A stretch of DNA of 64,000 nt from Curtobacterium ammoniigenes NBRC 101786 (lineage in GTDB: Bacteria > Actinomycetota > Actinomycetes > Actinomycetales > Microbacteriaceae), in assembly GCF_001571045.1 (NCBI RefSeq), contig NZ_BCSV01000002.1, positions 558,001 through 622,000 of the forward strand. Direction: 5' to 3'. Every line of letters begins with the position of its first letter. The first letter of the stretch is position 1. The notes beneath the pieces are model-generated. The model saw only the letters and a program-made list of their open reading frames with translations, searched no databases and was not told where the DNA came from. This document shows, piece after piece, positions 34,713 through 43,118 of this stretch. The translations under genes and the position numbers were made by a program.

Positions 34713-35606
34713 GTGAACGAAACTTGGCCTATGGGACGTGTGGAGGGCCTCCAGAGCGACGCGGAGGGGTTGCCGGCGCCGCTTCGGCAGGACCGCATCG
34801 TGGCGCTCGTCCACGCCGCACCGGGGCTCGTACGCACGGCGACCCTCGCTGCGCACCTGGGCACCAGTGAGGTCACGATCCGGCAGGACCTCGCCGCGCT
34901 CGATGGCGCTGGTCGGATCCGTCGCGTCCACGGGGGAGCGCTCAGCGCCACTGCGGACGGACTCGCAAACGCCGAGCGGCCGTACGAGGAGACCGCCGTC
35001 GAGCATGCGGCCGCGAAGGCCGCGATCGGATCGGCTGCGGCGGCGATGGTCGAGTCCGGCATGTGCGTTCTCCTCGATGTCGGGACGACGACGGCGGCCG
35101 TCGCCGAAGCGTTGATCGCGCGACGCGACTTGGCCGATCTCACCGTCGTGACCAACTCGCTGACGAACGCGCTCGCGCTCGAGCGCGCCGTCCCACGGTT
35201 CACCGTCATCGTGACGGGAGGCACCCTGCGCCCCCTGCAACATTCGCTCGTCGCGCCGTTTGCGGGCACGATCCTGCCGATGGTCCATGCCGACCTGGCG
35301 ATCATCGGGTGCACCGGCGTGTCCGCACGTGGCGGGGTGACGAACGTGAACCTGCCCGAGACCGAACTCAAGCGACAACTTGTCGAGTCCGCCCGGCGTA
35401 CCGTCGTCGTCGCGGACGGTCACAAGATCGGCCGCACGGATGTCGGCGTCATCTGCGCGCTCGATGCAGTCGATCGCGTGATCACCGCCGACGTGGATCA
35501 GGACAGTCTGGAGGCGCTCCGAACCGCCGGCGTGACGGTCACCGTTGCGCAGATGGCGGGGCGCCGCGGATTGGACGAGTCGAGCGAATCGACCGTCTTC
35601 GTGTGA
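34713..35606 (+). CDS. DeoR/GlpR family transcriptional regulator of the gal genes
   Basis: 297 residues. An N-terminal winged helix (RQDRIVALVHAAPGLVRTATLAAHLGTSEVTIRQDLAALDGAGRIRRVHGGAL) is followed by the DeoR C-terminal sugar-phosphate sensor domain with LLDVGTTTAAVAEAL, VVTNSLTNALAL, VTGGTL and ADGHKIGRTD. It is probably a repressor released by a phosphorylated sugar such as galactose-1-phosphate, given its divergent position to galTK. GTG at 34713 has AAGGGA six bases upstream. The aldose 1-epimerase gene follows at 8 bases. Confidence 0.88.
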   Translation: MNETWPMGRVEGLQSDAEGLPAPLRQDRIVALVHAAPGLVRTATLAAHLGTSEVTIRQDLAALDGAGRIRRVHGGALSATADGLANAERPYEETAVEHAAAKAAIGSAAAAMVESGMCVLLDVGTTTAAVAEALIARRDLADLTVVTNSLTNALALERAVPRFTVIVTGGTLRPLQHSLVAPFAGTILPMVHADLAIIGCTGVSARGGVTNVNLPETELKRQLVESARRTVVVADGHKIGRTDVGVICALDAVDRVITADVDQDSLEALRTAGVTVTVAQMAGRRGLDESSESTVFV

Positions 35607-35614
35607 GGAGCGAG

Positions 35615-36565
35615 ATGCAGACGACACCCACCGGTGGGCAGTACCACCTCCGACTCGACGGCCCGGACGGTGGTGTCGAGGCCACGATCACGCAGGTTGC
35701 TGCCGGGATCCGGTCGCTGCGGGTCGGCGGCGTCGATCTGACGGAGCCGTTCCCGGCGCACCAGGCACCGGCGGGAGCGTGCGGCATCGTGCTCATGCCG
35801 TGGCCGAACCGAGTGGCGAACGCGAAGTGGGAGCTCGACGGCGCTGACCAGCAGCTCGACGTGACGGAGCCGAAGAGCGGCAATGCGATCCACGGGCTGC
35901 TCCGCTTCTCGCCGTATCAGGCGGTCACGCAGACGGCGGACTCGCTGCTGCAGGAGGCGACGGTCTTTCCGCAGCACGGCTGGCCGTTCGTGCTCGAGAC
36001 CCGCGTGCATCATGAGCTGCAGCCGGATGGCCTTCGGGTGACGCACGAGGTCGTGAACCGCTCTGCTCGCCGCGCGCCGTTCGCGGTGGGAAATCATCCG
36101 TACCTGCGGGTCGGTGCGGTGCCGATCGAGGACTGCGTGATCACGCTGCCCGCGGCGACAGCGTTCACCACGGATGCGCAGTCGATTCCGACGGGAACGC
36201 AGCCCGTCGACGGAACACCGCTCGACCTGCGCGGCGGCGTCCGGGTCGGGGACGCGGATCTCGATACCGGGTACACGGATATCGCCGCGGACGCGGAAGG
36301 TATTCGACGCGCGCATCTGCAGAGCCCGGATGGCGACGCGACGGAGCTCTGGATGGATGACTCGTTCCGGTTCGCGCAGGTGTTCACCTCGCGGATCTTC
36401 CCGCGCTACGACGAGTCCGGCGTCCCGGTCGGGAAGCGGCTTGCGCTCGCTGTGGAGCCGATGACGGCGCCGGCAAACGCGCTCAACTCGGGGACGGGCC
36501 TCCGATGGCTGGAGCCGGATGAGCGGTGGACGGGTTCGTGGGGAATCCGTCGGATCGCGCAGTAG
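35615..36565 (+). CDS. Aldose 1-epimerase (galactose mutarotase family)
   Basis: 316 residues with the mutarotase fold: GIVLMPWPNRVANAKWELDG, NAIHGLLRF, the catalytic histidine in VGNHPYLRVG and the catalytic glutamate in LALAVEPMTAPANALNSGTGL. It interconverts alpha and beta anomers of galactose or another aldose, supplying alpha-galactose for GalK. The ATG at 35615 is preceded by GAGGAGCGAG right after the regulator stop, so the two genes are co-transcribed. Confidence 0.9.
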   Translation: MQTTPTGGQYHLRLDGPDGGVEATITQVAAGIRSLRVGGVDLTEPFPAHQAPAGACGIVLMPWPNRVANAKWELDGADQQLDVTEPKSGNAIHGLLRFSPYQAVTQTADSLLQEATVFPQHGWPFVLETRVHHELQPDGLRVTHEVVNRSARRAPFAVGNHPYLRVGAVPIEDCVITLPAATAFTTDAQSIPTGTQPVDGTPLDLRGGVRVGDADLDTGYTDIAADAEGIRRAHLQSPDGDATELWMDDSFRFAQVFTSRIFPRYDESGVPVGKRLALAVEPMTAPANALNSGTGLRWLEPDERWTGSWGIRRIAQ

Positions 36566-36575
36566 GCGCCCGAAC

Positions 36576-36893
36576 TCAGCCGCGACGCATGCGGAGCGCT
36601 TCGATCGCGAGGGACTCGCTCGCGTAGCTTCCGATCGGTGTGGCCCACGCGGGGTCGTCACCGCGGAGTGCGGTGAAGCCGTGCCGTTCGTGGCGCACGT
36701 AGCCGAGAACGTGGTGAGGGGTGTGCACTTCGACGAAGTCGTCGCGAATGCGGCGCACGCTGACCGTGGCACGCCGTCGGAGCGCGTCGAGGAGGAGTGC
36801 GTCGCCGGGCGTGGCGAGGATGGAATCGAGGTCCGATCCGGCGCGCGCGTCGGCGATGGAGCTGGCCTGCGACTCGTCGATGGGAGCGGACAC
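36576..36893 (-). CDS. Hypothetical protein (105 residues)
   Basis: A soluble protein of 105 residues with Ser/Ala/Asp-rich N-terminus and a C-terminal half (VSVRRIRDDFVEVHTPHHVLGYVRHERHGFTAL) that looks like a small beta-rich domain. No family is recognised. AAAAGGGG upstream of the GTG supports this start. It converges with the aldose 1-epimerase gene, 10 bases away. The region between its start and the tRNA gene shows no further gene. Confidence 0.6.
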   Translation of the reverse strand: MSAPIDESQASSIADARAGSDLDSILATPGDALLLDALRRRATVSVRRIRDDFVEVHTPHHVLGYVRHERHGFTALRGDDPAWATPIGSYASESLAIEALRMRRG

Positions 36894-37129
36894 TGATGTA
36901 CCCCTTTTGTGACTCGAATTGGTGCTCGAACCAGCCAGCCGGTGGCCGATCCGGGAAGGACACTATCGAGCCGAGGTGTTGGAATGGCTGAAGCTTTCCT
37001 GCATCCCGGACAAGGATCCCAATGATCTGGCTGTGGAGGACGTGTACCCCGATAGTGCGCGGCCGCGCGTGTCGGCGCGGAATGCGGATGAGCGGCATAG
37101 TCGCGAGAAGCCGGTAGCCTTGACGCTGA

Positions 37130-37205
37130 GGGCCTCTAGCTCAGTCGGTAGAGCACCGGACTTTTAATCCGAGGGTCGTGGGTTCGAGCCCCACGGGGCC
37201 CACCA
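37130..37205 (+). tRNA. tRNA-Lys (anticodon UUU)
   Basis: 76 bases including an encoded CCA (37203-37205). The acceptor arms GGGCCTC (37130-37136) and GGGGCCC (37195-37201) pair with one T-G pair. The D-arm AGCTCAGTCGGTAGAGC, the anticodon loop CTTTTAA with TTT, and the T-arm GTGGGTTCGAGCCCCAC are canonical. TAGCCT at 37115-37120 is a plausible -10. Truncated foreign-looking sequence starts about 150 bases downstream. Confidence 0.97.
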
Positions 37206-37351
37206 CCTAGGGGGCTTCGGCGGTCGCAGGCGGTTCTACCCCTGAACTGGCCTCCCGCATCGCGTCGAAATCACTCGCCGTTCTCGCACTACGGTGGTTG
37301 GACCCATGTGGCCGTCCTGGGGCGCCGTCCGGTCGCGCTTTTGGTGACAAG

Positions 37352-37987
37352 ACCGTTCAACGCAGGCTGCCCGTCACCTTCGTTGGTGCTGGCCTGCCTC
37401 AGATTGGCGAACTCGCCGGCGATGCCAAGTCATACGCAGAGCGCCTGTTCCAGTTCCCCGAGATCGACTCGCTCAGCGAAGAGGATGCTCGACAGGCTCT
37501 AACGGAGCCCGCGGCGAGTGAAGGCGTGACTTTCGACGAGGAAGCAGTCCAGCTTGCTATCGGCATCACCCAGGGCTACCCGTACTTCATTCAGGAGCTC
37601 GGGTACCAGGTATGGGACATAGCCGACGGTCCAACGATCACCGCCAAAGACGTTTCGGACGCCCGCGAAGGATACGAGGCCAAGTTGGACAGCTCGTTCT
37701 TTCGAGTCAGACTCGACCGGGCCACACCGCTGCAGACCGCCTACATGCGCGCCATGGCTCAGCTCGGCCCGGATGCGCAAAAGGCAGCCGACGTCGCCGC
37801 CGTACTGAACCGTGAGTCGACGCAGCTCGGGCCGACGCGTGCCGAGCTGATCGACATGGGGCTGCTTTACACGCCAGAACACGGCTACGCCGCGTTCACC
37901 GTCCCGAACTTCGACCAATTCATGCTGCGCGCGGTACCAAACCTGGTCGTCCCCGAGGTGCAGAGGCGGCAACGGAATCGGAGCTAA
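37352..37987 (+). pseudogene. Truncated AAA-type ATP-binding protein, C-terminal remnant
   Basis: The open sequence encodes about 211 residues that match the C-terminal part of a roughly 400-residue ATP-binding protein: TVQRRLPVTFVGAGLPQIGELAGDAKSYAERLF, then GITQGYPYFIQELGYQVWD and DSSFFRVRLDRATP. This is sensor-1 and the lid plus winged-helix region. Walker A and Walker B are missing, and upstream sequence in all frames shows no match. The base composition is visibly less GC-rich than the neighbours. The break near 37350 and the tRNA gene just upstream suggest the scar of an integrated element. The reading frame itself is intact, so expression of a fragment from an upstream start (for example 37298) cannot be excluded. 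Confidence 0.7.
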
Positions 37988-38185
37988 CCTCCACCAAGCC
38001 GCCCGCGGCAACACTTCCGAGGCGGCGGTCAGGCGTGTCCGCGACGGAGCCAAGCCTCTGCATGGAGTCACTTTTGACTGAATCAGGGCCGCTAATGAAG
38101 CGGCGGAAGCGCGATCGAGCGATGCGACGGCCCGGGTGGGTTGCGGAGCTCACCGCACGAGCGTGGGCCCACTTTCGATCGGACG

Positions 38186-38347
38186 TCAGCTCCGGCGCCC
38201 GGTCAGCATCCGCAGGACCCAGGCGATCACTGCGAGGATCGCGACGATGAGGCCCACCCAGAGCAGGAGCTTCACGCTCGCGATGAAGCCACCGAAGATC
38301 AGCACGATCACGGCGACGATGAACAGGATGACGAGGAACGCGTTCAC
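38186..38347 (-). CDS. Small hydrophobic membrane protein (53 residues)
   Basis: GTG at 38347 with an excellent ribosome binding site (AAGGAG, six bases upstream), ending at TGA 38186. The peptide starts MNAFLVILFIVAVIVLIFGG and is two hydrophobic helices followed by a basic end (LRMLTGRRS). It is too short for routine gene callers. It resembles the small DUF1328-like hydrophobic proteins that are widespread in bacteria, but the family is not certain. It has no obvious partner. The 200 bases between the ATPase remnant and this gene show only a short hairpin (GCCGC-taatgaa-GCGGC near 38087). Confidence 0.7.
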   Translation of the reverse strand: MNAFLVILFIVAVIVLIFGGFIASVKLLLWVGLIVAILAVIAWVLRMLTGRRS

Positions 38348-38471
38348 GAGAACTCCTTGTTCGTCGCGGGGCCGGCGACGCTGCCGGTGTTCCGCGCAGT
38401 GGAGCCGGGGTCCAGCCCGACCGGTTGGTTGCTGATCTGCGACGCTACACGCGACGCCTACACTGTGCCGG

Positions 38472-39101
38472 GTGCCTCGCGAACATCATCGGCCGGTCCC
38501 GTTCACTGATGCGGAGTTCGCCGCGATCCAGGGCGGCGAAGACCCCGCCGTCGTGAACCGTGTTGCGCATGAGACGGCGCATGCGCTGCTCCACCGAGTT
38601 CGCACGGATCCGGATCCGGAAGTCGTCGAGCGTCTTGTCACCTACACCGATACGAACGGCATCGACGCGCTCGCCGAACTGTGGGCGCGGGTCTCGCCGC
38701 ACACCCTGCCCGGTGCGCTGTGGCGTATCTACCTTGTGCGAGCGCTGATCCTGCAGGATCCGACCGAGATCAGTTACCTCTTCGAGCGCGGAACCGCGGC
38801 GATTGCGACCATCGACGAGGCTGTCGCCGGTGCCGAGCGACCGACCGGCCCGAGCGAGATCGTGACGCTCGCCGACCAGATCCTCCGCGGCGTGTTCACG
38901 GGCGACTTCGCTGTCGCCCTTGATCGTGGCGCGGCCTTCTGCAGGTTGGTCGCCGCAGGCGCCGCGGAGGTTGCCGACGCAGCCGAATCATCGTCCGAGG
39001 AGCGCGCAACGGTGTTGACGACCCGAGCGCTCCGGCTGACGGACTTGGCACGCGAGCTCGCGGCCGCGGCTGCGTTGTGGCGGCGCGACAGTCTCGACTG
39101 A
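38472..39101 (+). CDS. Conserved actinobacterial protein of unknown function (209 residues)
   Basis: A helical soluble protein: REHHRPVPFTDAEFAAIQGGEDPAVVNRVAHETAHALLHRV, then ALAELWARVSPHTLPGALWRIYLVRALI. Close relatives are common in Microbacteriaceae, where they are often labelled as an RNA polymerase beta subunit although they bear no resemblance to RpoB. No catalytic motif is visible. GTG at 38472 is seven bases downstream of TACACT (38459-38464), so leaderless expression is predicted. Confidence 0.72.
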   Translation: MPREHHRPVPFTDAEFAAIQGGEDPAVVNRVAHETAHALLHRVRTDPDPEVVERLVTYTDTNGIDALAELWARVSPHTLPGALWRIYLVRALILQDPTEISYLFERGTAAIATIDEAVAGAERPTGPSEIVTLADQILRGVFTGDFAVALDRGAAFCRLVAAGAAEVADAAESSSEERATVLTTRALRLTDLARELAAAAALWRRDSLD

Positions 39102-39632
39102 CTACGCAGGCAGTCCGACGTATCCGCGGCGCTCGATGACAATCTGGCCGTGCGGCTTCGCAGCGTCGGAGGTGCCGGACCGCAGAAACGCCTCTCGGCG
39201 CGAGGCCGCTCGAAGCGGCGAATATTGGAGCCCGGGGTTTGCTGCGGCCCGACCCGTCAATGGTACCGAAGTGCCGCCGCTGGCTCGCTGATGTTCACTC
39301 GCGACGAAACGTCGGGGGACCCGGGCGTGGCGAACGCGCGGCGAGAAGGCGGCGGGAACGTGGCGGGAACGGGCAGCAGTCGAGCGTCGGGGATCCGAGA
39401 AGCACCAGGGCAATCCGGAGCGGCGCCGGCGACGAACGATGAATGTGACGACGGGCAGCCCATGGAATCTCCGGGAAGCATCGCTTCCGTGTGATTCGGG
39501 CGTCAGCCAATTCCCTGCGAATCGCACCGATTGGACTGCCTGTCGTCGCTCCAGCCACCGCGCAATGCTGTGGACAACCCGAGGCGGCGCACAGTCTGCC
39601 GAGCGTATCGGACGGACGGAGGAAAACCTGCA
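39102..39632. other. Non-coding gap of 531 bases before sigK
   Basis: No convincing gene is seen. A hairpin GCCGCT-cga-AGCGGC at 39205-39219 may terminate the upstream gene. An open frame on the minus strand (39102-39527) is Arg/Ser-rich and has no ribosome binding site. The last 100 bases should carry the sigK promoter; no extracytoplasmic-sigma consensus stands out. The sequence may hold a small RNA or decayed DNA. Confidence 0.5.
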
Positions 39633-40229
39633 ATGCTGACACTCGTGTCACATGAGATCGACGGGAGCGCCACCGCGCCGGAACAGACATCCGCCGAAGA
39701 TCTCCTGGTCCGCGTCGCCTCCGGAGATCCATCCGCGTTCTCCGAGTTGTACGACCTCCTCGCCGGTCGCGTTCTCGGGCTCGTCACGCGCCTCCTGAAG
39801 GACCGTGCGCAGTCAGAGGAAGTGACCCAAGAGATCTTCCTCGAGATCTGGCAGAACGCCACCCGCTTTGATCCGGAACGTGGCTCCGCGGCCAGCTGGG
39901 TCCTGACCATGGCGCACCGCCGCGCAGTCGACCGCGTTCGTGCTGCGCAAGCGGCGCGTGACCGGGACACCCGCGTCGGGATCCGTGACTTCGAAACCGA
40001 CTTCGACTCGGTGACGGAATCCGTCGAGATCCGAATTGAGCACGAGCGGGTGACACGCGCACTGTCGCGGCTCACCGAATTCCAGCGCCAGGCCGTGACC
40101 ATGGCCTACTACGGCGGCTATTCGCATAGCGAGATGGCCAGCATCCTCGGTATCCCCATCGGTACCGTCAAAACCCGCCTCCGCGACGGCATGATCCGTT
40201 TGCGCGACGAACTGGGGGTGACCTCATGA
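39633..40229 (+). CDS. sigK: ECF sigma factor SigK
   Basis: 198 residues. Region 2 is LVRVASGDPSAFSELYDLLAGRVLGLVTRLLKDRAQSEEVTQEIFLEIWQNA with the DQEVF-like -10-recognition helix. Region 4 is ALSRLTEFQRQAVTMAYYGGYSHSEMASILGIPIGTVKTRLRDGMIRLRDEL. It matches the SigK group, controlled by the membrane anti-sigma RskA encoded next with a 4-base overlap. ATG at 39633 has GGAGGA upstream; a longer open frame lacks conservation. In mycobacteria SigK directs redox-related and antigen genes; target genes here are unknown. Confidence 0.9.
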   Translation: MLTLVSHEIDGSATAPEQTSAEDLLVRVASGDPSAFSELYDLLAGRVLGLVTRLLKDRAQSEEVTQEIFLEIWQNATRFDPERGSAASWVLTMAHRRAVDRVRAAQAARDRDTRVGIRDFETDFDSVTESVEIRIEHERVTRALSRLTEFQRQAVTMAYYGGYSHSEMASILGIPIGTVKTRLRDGMIRLRDELGVTS

Positions 40230-41125
40230 ACCCGCACGATGACCCGTCCGCGCTCACCGGCGCCTTCGCGCTCGATGCAGTCGACGAGCACGAGCGCGCG
40301 GCGATGGAGGCTGCGCTCCGCGAGTCGCACATCTTGCGCGACGAGATCTCCTCAATGGAAGAGACCGCTGTGCTCCTCGCTTACTCGACCGATCCGATCG
40401 AGCCCCCGGCCGAGCTCAAAGCCACGTTGATGGCCAAGATCGCCACGACTCCGCAACATCCGGCGGCAGACAACACCCACGCAGCCCGCCCTGCACCCGA
40501 CGTCGTGGCGGACGCGCCGGCCGACACGCCGGCGCCGGTCATTCCGCTCACCGGTAACGACGCCGCGCCCGAGCTTGCCAGCGCGGTCGACGCTCCGACG
40601 TCCACCAGCGTCGGCGCTGCCGAGCGCGCGCGGCTCCGGTGGTTCCAGCGGCCGGCCCAGCTGCTGACGGCGGCCGCCGCCGCGGTCGCGATCTTCGTCG
40701 GCGGTGGTCTCACGGCCAATGCCGTGTTCGATCACTCGACAACGAGCCCGGCGTCGTCCACCGCGTCAGGCATGTCTCGTATCTACGCAGCCGCCGACTT
40801 CCAGCGGGCGACCGCCCCGGTCCAGGGGGGAGGCTCGGCGACCGTCGTCTGGTCCGACCAGCTCCGCCAATCTGCCGTGATTCTCAAGCACGTTCCACCG
40901 GCACCCTCCGGGAAGACCTACGAGCTCTGGTACATCGGCACCACGATCCGTCCGGCAGGAACAGTGAGCAACATCGCGAACGGCACCACCTCCGCGATGC
41001 TGATAGGTTCGATGTCTCCTGCGGACACGATCGGGATCACGATTGAGCCCGCGGGCGGAACCAAGCAGCCCACGACGAAGCCGATCGTGGCAATCCCGAC
41101 GACCGGCCAGGCGACGGGCGCGTAA
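40226..41125 (+). CDS. rskA: Anti-sigma-K factor RskA
   Basis: 299 residues. An N-terminal anti-sigma domain (LTGAFALDAVDEHERAAMEAALRES) is followed by a Pro/Ala-rich linker, one membrane helix at about 148-170 (LLTAAAAAVAIFVGGGLTA) and an extracytoplasmic RskA domain with YAAADFQRATAPVQGGGSATVVWS and PPAPSGKTYELWYI. The domain holds SigK at the membrane; regulated proteolysis releases it. ATG overlaps the sigK stop (ATGA). A perfect 38-base palindrome follows as terminator. Confidence 0.9.
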   Translation: MNPHDDPSALTGAFALDAVDEHERAAMEAALRESHILRDEISSMEETAVLLAYSTDPIEPPAELKATLMAKIATTPQHPAADNTHAARPAPDVVADAPADTPAPVIPLTGNDAAPELASAVDAPTSTSVGAAERARLRWFQRPAQLLTAAAAAVAIFVGGGLTANAVFDHSTTSPASSTASGMSRIYAAADFQRATAPVQGGGSATVVWSDQLRQSAVILKHVPPAPSGKTYELWYIGTTIRPAGTVSNIANGTTSAMLIGSMSPADTIGITIEPAGGTKQPTTKPIVAIPTTGQATGA

Positions 41126-41144
41126 CACAGCAGGTCACCCAGCA

Positions 41145-41182
41145 ACGGGGCGGCGAACCGAGATCTCGGTTCGCCGCCCCGT
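41145..41182. terminator. Perfect 38-bp palindromic bidirectional terminator (rskA / pstB)
   Basis: The two 19-base halves, ACGGGGCGGCGAACCGAGA and its exact complement, meet with no spacer at 41163/41164. A transcript from either strand can fold into the same hairpin (a tight loop of four bases in practice). It lies between the convergent sigK-rskA and pst operons. Confidence 0.8.
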
Positions 41183-41198
41183 GGTCGTAGGGCTCAGA

Positions 41199-41978
41199 TC
41201 ACCCAAAGCGTCCGGAGACGTAGTCCTCGGTCGCCTGCACGCTGGGGTTCGAAAAGATGGTCGCCGTGTCACCGTACTCGATGAGGTGACCGGGCTGACC
41301 GGTGCCAGCGATGTTGAAGAAGGCAGTCTTGTCGCTCACGCGCGACGCCTGCTGCATGTTGTGGGTCACGATCACGATCGTGTAGTCCTTCTTCAGCTCC
41401 TCGATCAGATCCTCGATCGCCAGTGTCGAGATCGGGTCGAGTGCCGAGCACGGCTCGTCCATCAGCAGCACATCGGGCTGCACGGCGATCGCGCGGGCGA
41501 TGCAGAGCCGCTGCTGCTGACCGCCGGAGAGGCCCATGCCCGGCTTGTCGAGGCGGTCTTTGACCTCGTTCCACAGGTTCGCGCCCTGCAGGGAACGCTC
41601 GACGACGTCATCCGCTTCAGGCCGGCTGATGCGCTTGTTGTTCAGCTTGACGCCAGCGAGCACGTTGTCGCGGATCGACATCGTCGGGAACGGATTGGCG
41701 CGTTGGAACACCATCCCGACCTGGCGGCGTACGAGCACCGGGTCCACGCCGGGCGCGTAGAGGTCATCGCCGTCGACCTTCACCTCGCCCTCGACCCACG
41801 CACCGGGAATCACCTCGTGCATGCGGTTCAAGGTGCGGAGGAACGTGGACTTTCCGCAGCCGGACGGACCGATGAAGGCGGTCACCGTGCGGGGCTCGAT
41901 CGACATCGAGACGCCCTCGACGGCCTTGAACTTGTTGTAGTAGACGTTGAGGCCGTTGACCTCGATGCGCTTGGACAC
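41199..41978 (-). CDS. pstB: Phosphate ABC transporter ATP-binding protein
   Basis: 259 residues. Walker [10 protein letters not shown], the PstB-typical [20 protein letters not shown], the Q-loop [16 protein letters not shown], signature [15 protein letters not shown] and Walker [21 protein letters not shown] are present. It drives high-affinity phosphate import with PstS, PstC and PstA. GTG at 41978 has AAGGAA upstream. It is the last gene of pstSCAB on the minus strand. Confidence 0.96.
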   Translation of the reverse strand: MSKRIEVNGLNVYYNKFKAVEGVSMSIEPRTVTAFIGPSGCGKSTFLRTLNRMHEVIPGAWVEGEVKVDGDDLYAPGVDPVLVRRQVGMVFQRANPFPTMSIRDNVLAGVKLNNKRISRPEADDVVERSLQGANLWNEVKDRLDKPGMGLSGGQQQRLCIARAIAVQPDVLLMDEPCSALDPISTLAIEDLIEELKKDYTIVIVTHNMQQASRVSDKTAFFNIAGTGQPGHLIEYGDTATIFSNPSVQATEDYVSGRFG

Positions 41979-42021
41979 GCTTGGTTCCTTTGCTGGGTGG
42001 TCGACGCTATGCCGGTGAGGG

Positions 42022-43101
42022 CTAGCGCGGAAGCTTGGGGGCGAAGATTCGCGCAATGAGGCGCGCGATGAGGTTCAGCAGCATCACGATGAGGATCAGC
42101 ACGAGCGCGGCGGTCCACGCCCGATCGATGAAGGGTACGGGATTCGGACCCTGCTGCGCGTACTGCGTGTAAGCGAACACCGGGAGCGTCATCATCGGGT
42201 TCTTGAACAGGTTGTAGTTCATGCTTGTCGTCACACCGACGGTGACGAGCAGCGGCGCGGTCTCGCCGATCACGCGGGCGATGGCGAGCATCACGCCGGT
42301 CGTGATGCCGGCGAGGCTCGTGGGAATGACCACCTTGACGATGGTGAGCCACTTCGGCACGCCGAGGGCATAGGCGGCCTCGCGCAGATCGTTCGGCACG
42401 ATCTTGAAGATCTCCTCTGTCGATCGAACGACAATCGGGATCATGAGGACACTCAAGGCGACGGATCCGACGGCGCCGAACCGTGCCTCCGGGCCGAGCA
42501 GCAGCGTGAACAGTGCGAAGGCGAAGAGGCCGGCGACGATCGACGGGATGCCGGTCATGACGTCGACGAAGAACGTGATGCCTCTCGCCAGCCATCCGCG
42601 CCCGTACTCGACGAGGTAGATCGAGGTCATCAGTCCGATCGGGACCGAGATCAGCGTCGCGAACAGGGTGATCTCGAGCGTGCCCATGATCGCGTGCAGC
42701 GCGCCTCCACCGGTGGTGATGACGCCACGCATCGAATAGGTGAAGAACTGCGCGTCGAAGCGAGCGAGACCCGCGGAGACCACCTTCCAGAGCAGCGACA
42801 CCAGCGGGAGGAGGGCGATGATGAACGCCGTTGTCACGAGTGAGGTGATCAGGCGGTCCACTGCTTTACGGCCGCCCTCGACGATCATCGAGATGACGAC
42901 GATGAGGACGTCGAACAGGATGGTGCCGAGAAACAGTGCACCGACGACGTTGAAGTTCTTCACCGTGCCGCCCGCGTTGAGAAGAGCGAACACCGCGGCG
43001 AGAACGACCCAGCTCCCGACGAGCAGGATCCACGGGACGGACTTGTGCAGCTTTCCGGCGGCGAAGACGTTCCCGGAGGACTGACGGAGTGCGAGGGACA
43101 T
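42022..43101 (-). CDS. pstA: Phosphate ABC transporter permease PstA
   Basis: 359 residues with about six to seven membrane helices and the permease loop [29 protein letters not shown]. The PstA-type GETAPLL segment ([15 protein letters not shown]) is also present. A longer N-terminus than in E. coli adds one or two helices. ATG at 43101 has AAGGAG upstream, preferred over the in-frame start at 43122. It lies 17 bases after pstC and 43 bases before pstB. Confidence 0.94.
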   Translation of the reverse strand: MSLALRQSSGNVFAAGKLHKSVPWILLVGSWVVLAAVFALLNAGGTVKNFNVVGALFLGTILFDVLIVVISMIVEGGRKAVDRLITSLVTTAFIIALLPLVSLLWKVVSAGLARFDAQFFTYSMRGVITTGGGALHAIMGTLEITLFATLISVPIGLMTSIYLVEYGRGWLARGITFFVDVMTGIPSIVAGLFAFALFTLLLGPEARFGAVGSVALSVLMIPIVVRSTEEIFKIVPNDLREAAYALGVPKWLTIVKVVIPTSLAGITTGVMLAIARVIGETAPLLVTVGVTTSMNYNLFKNPMMTLPVFAYTQYAQQGPNPVPFIDRAWTAALVLILIVMLLNLIARLIARIFAPKLPR

Positions 43102-43118
43102 CGGGGGCTCCTTCCGGC

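Noticed and set aside
36919..37167. Plus-strand frame running into tRNA-Lys
   Set aside because: It overlaps the tRNA gene, has no ribosome binding site and no conserved pattern.
37130..38200. Attachment-site duplication of the tRNA-Lys 3' end
   Set aside because: No second copy of the tRNA 3' segment was found by eye downstream, so no element boundary is claimed.
39102..39527. 141-codon minus-strand frame in the gap before sigK
   Set aside because: Arg/Ser-rich without ribosome binding site or family resemblance.
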